From contig CM028898.1 in NCBI GenBank assembly GCA_016801885.1, positions 13,738,858 to 13,802,857 of the forward strand: DNA of 64,000 bases. Reading direction: 5' to 3'. Each line of letters opens with the position of its first letter. Position 1 is the stretch's first letter. The translations under genes and the position numbers were made by a program. Of the stretch, positions 61,764 through 64,000 are shown piece after piece. The stretch comes from Toxotes chatareus (lineage: Eukaryota; Chordata; Actinopteri; Toxotidae). Below the pieces are notes generated by a model. It did not search any database, was not told the DNA's origin, and was given only the letters and a program-made list of their open reading frames with translations.

Positions 61764-62663
61764 CATCCGGCGCAAGAGCCCGGCAGCGCGGGTGACGCGT
61801 TTTGCGCATTTCCTGCAGCTCGCGCTCACTCACGGATTCAGGAGAGAGGAGACGGGAAACGGGGGGCGCGCGCAAGGATCGAAAGCAGAAAAAAATCAAC
61901 GGGAGGGGAGCACCGTGATGTATTCGGGGTGGTCGTGAGCCCGAAAAAGACTGCATTGAGGGTTCAGTAAAGGCACTGCTTCCCGAGAGGACGCGCAAAT
62001 ATCGCGGTACCGGGAGGTCGAAGCAAGGAGCTTAACATAGCGAAGCGCGAGCGAGCCGAGACGGGCTGGAAACGGAGCACCAATCCCGGATGGCTAGGCG
62101 CGGCTGCTCGCGCTCTCTCCCACCCTGACCCGGGACAGACACACAAGGACCGTGGGGAGGCTCCGGGGCTTCGCGTGAACCCAACTGGAGCCCGTTAACC
62201 TGCACCCCCCCCCCTCCCCGTCCTCCTCCTAGACGTTTATGTCCCGGCCTGTTTCAGCCGATACGGTAATCTTGTCTGGCGCACGGGACCGACCATAAAC
62301 AAACAAGGCAGCCGCTCGGGTGGGAGAGTCTTCAGCGAGCGACCTCTGAAGGGTGTGAGTCTGCGTTATATCTGCGTTTTGAAGCCCATTAGTGACCCAT
62401 CAGCTGTGCTGTGAGTGTGTGTGTCTGCGTGTGTTTGTGTGTGTATGTGTGGATAACGCAGTGTTCTGATATGGCTGTACTAGACTGAGAGTCCAAGGAG
62501 CCAGCGGCATTATGGGATGTAGCAGGACTGTGCAGTGACCCCGCTCATTGGAAGGAAACACTCTGTGTACAGGAGCAGGAACAGGCAGACTAGCCTAAAC
62601 ACACACACACGCACACCCTCATCCTTCTATACACACACACACACATCCCAGAAGCCTGCAGCC
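61561..62663 (+). promoter_or_regulatory. Presumed promoter and 5' leader of prkce
   Basis: CA-rich and (CT)n sequence at 61573-61763 is followed by a GC-rich stretch with many CpGs (about 61765-62350), then the leader. Reading the prkce frame upstream, a TAG at 62520-62522 closes it, and no in-frame ATG occurs before 62664. No clear TATA box is seen; the CpG-rich character suggests dispersed initiation. Confidence 0.5.
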
Positions 62664-63008
62664 ATGCCTGTGTTCAGTGGCCTGTTGAAGGTGCGAGTGT
62701 GTGAGGCAGTGGACCTGAAGCCCACCCCATGGGCCTTGCGTCATGCTGTTGGGAAGAGCGGCTCCTTCCTGCTGGACCCCTACCTAGCCCTGAACCTGGA
62801 CCAGACCCGGCTGGGACAGACAGCCACCAGGACCAAGACCAACAGCCCTGCCTGGCACCAAGAGTTCTGCACTGAGGTCCGTGAGGGAAGGAGTCTGGAG
62901 CTGTCTGTTTTCCATGATGCGCCCATTGGATATGATGACTTTGTGGCCAACTGCACCATCCAGCTGGAGGACCTGCTGCAGAACGGAACCAGGCACTATG
63001 AAGACTGG
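62664..63008 (+). CDS. prkce: Protein kinase C epsilon, first coding exon (C2 domain), partial
   Basis: Novel PKCs are calcium-independent, diacylglycerol-activated Ser/Thr kinases. This exon encodes 115 residues and ends at EDW in phase 0 before GTATGT, the same junction as in PRKCE (EDW|IDLEPEG, from memory). MPVFSGLLKVRVCEAVDL starts the type-II C2 domain. TKTNSPAWHQEF and FHDAPIGYDDFVANCTIQ match PRKCE rather than PRKCH, which has FHETPLGYDHF. HDAPIGYDD overlaps the known RACK-mimic segment of PKC-epsilon. The start is the first ATG after an in-frame stop, with G at -3. The C1 and kinase exons lie beyond the window. It matches human synteny, where PRKCE follows SIX3/SIX2. Confidence 0.92.
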
Positions 63009-64000
63009 GTATGTGTTTGATGTGTAACCGTGTCTGTCGTCCTGCTGCTGTGTCTGTGAAGGTGAAATGATATTGACTAACAAACACCAGGCTCAGAGAC
63101 AAACAGGAGCCTTGGTTTCTGTGACAATCAGGGTCTGCAACAAACCTTCTGTTGCATTGTCTGCATAGCATATGATGTGGTGCATACAGTGCATGTGGTT
63201 AGTTGAAGGCAGTGGGAAAATACAGTGTACAGTGGAATGGGTCCATAGTATGTTCTTGCCCAGTGGCCCCTCACCACAATAGACATGCACTTTATTGAGC
63301 TTTCAACCGAGACTAACTTTTTTTTTTTAAGTTATTCTTCCAGGAAAGAGACTAATTATTTAATTTGCAGCTTTAGGGAGTTCAGGGCCTTGCTCATAAG
63401 CAGGGATGCACTGAACCAACCTACAGGATATCCGCTGATGCTGAGCACCACTCTGATACCGTTGCTCTATTTTTCCCAAATTTAAAATCTGTATAACAGT
63501 CACTTCACTCTGTGGAACTCTATGAGATGAATGAGACAATATTATACTGAATGAGTGCAAGTTATAGCAGAAACATTTCTCAGTTGTTTGGGCCTCCCAG
63601 TCATAAACATGCCAAACTTAATGCCAAAAAAAAAGATACTCTTTGCATTTTGAATGTGTTGGGTGTCTCTACACGGATGAACCCTGGAGTAAAGGATTAC
63701 CATCATCACCACCATCTTCTTTCCCTTTCTTTGGCAGTGCAGCAGTGTTAGTTAACTGTGAGTTCAGTTTCACGTTTTTTTTTTTGTCAAACCGAGACAT
63801 TGACAAAAGGTCGTCCACCACAGTCATGTGTCACCCTACGACACTGTCATGTAGTCCTTTTTTGACCTGTGCGAAGAACTGTTTGGTTGTTTGCACCTTA
63901 ATCCAACAGCTTTCCTTTTTTTTTTTTTATCTCTGACATGGGAGCTGTTTGAACTTGCGTTTGATCTGATTTGGGCATCTCAGGTCCAGCCTGGAGTTGT
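63009..64000 (+). other. prkce intron 1, start
   Basis: Starts with the donor GTATGT and runs to the window edge. I see no exon or recognisable repeat, only short T-rich runs. Confidence 0.75.

Noticed and set aside
61542..61998. Overlapping frames of 113-144 aa on both strands upstream of prkce
   Set aside because: Produced by CA, CT and CpG-rich sequence; Thr-His and Ser-Leu dipeptide runs mark microsatellite translation.
62535..62663. N-terminal extension of prkce by 43 residues
   Set aside because: The codon at 62535 is GTG, not ATG, and no in-frame ATG lies between the TAG at 62520 and the start at 62664. The family starts at the MxVF residues.

Overview
This is genomic DNA from a ray-finned fish, most likely a teleost. 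Genes are split into short exons with GT-AG introns, and the spacers carry dispersed repeats and CA/TG microsatellites typical of teleosts. There are no operons, CRISPR arrays or bacterial signals. The labels are my own reading of translated exons; no search was run. Layout: (1) 1-78, minus strand: first 26 codons of a Kv-channel subunit, best read as kcng3, head-to-head with the next gene. (2) 1029-21603, plus strand: a complete 19-exon mta3 gene (NuRD subunit), with a conserved alternative early end in exon 14 (516 aa) and a long form (700 aa). (3) 21604-30180: intergenic, holding an intron-containing tRNA-Ile(UAU), a decayed Tc1/mariner-like element and other repeats. (4) About 30200-48151, plus strand: ppm1b (PP2C-beta phosphatase), with a likely non-coding first exon, five coding exons of the long form (491 aa) and a 9-codon alternative last exon at 46809 that yields a 382-aa form. 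(5) 48152-56580: intergenic, with a tRNA-derived SINE and microsatellites. (6) 56807-58327, plus strand: a two-exon SIX3-class homeobox gene (277 aa), divergent and short at its C-terminus. (7) 58565-62600: spacer with CTCF-like motifs, then a GC-rich presumed promoter. (8) 62664-63008, plus strand: first coding exon (C2 domain) of a novel-type protein kinase C, prkce; the rest lies beyond the window. The order kcng3-mta3-ppm1b-six3-prkce matches human chromosome 2p21 but is far more compact and lacks many genes found there in human. This suggests a duplicated, gene-depleted copy of the region from the teleost genome duplication. The genes are not a pathway: they encode a chromatin repressor, a signalling phosphatase, a forebrain/eye regulator and a kinase that happen to be linked. 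I found no clearly new biological system. The best leads are the conserved alternative C-termini of mta3 and ppm1b, (UG)n tracts near the regulated acceptors, a degenerate second RBBP4-binding region in Mta3, and CTCF-like motifs just after the six gene.
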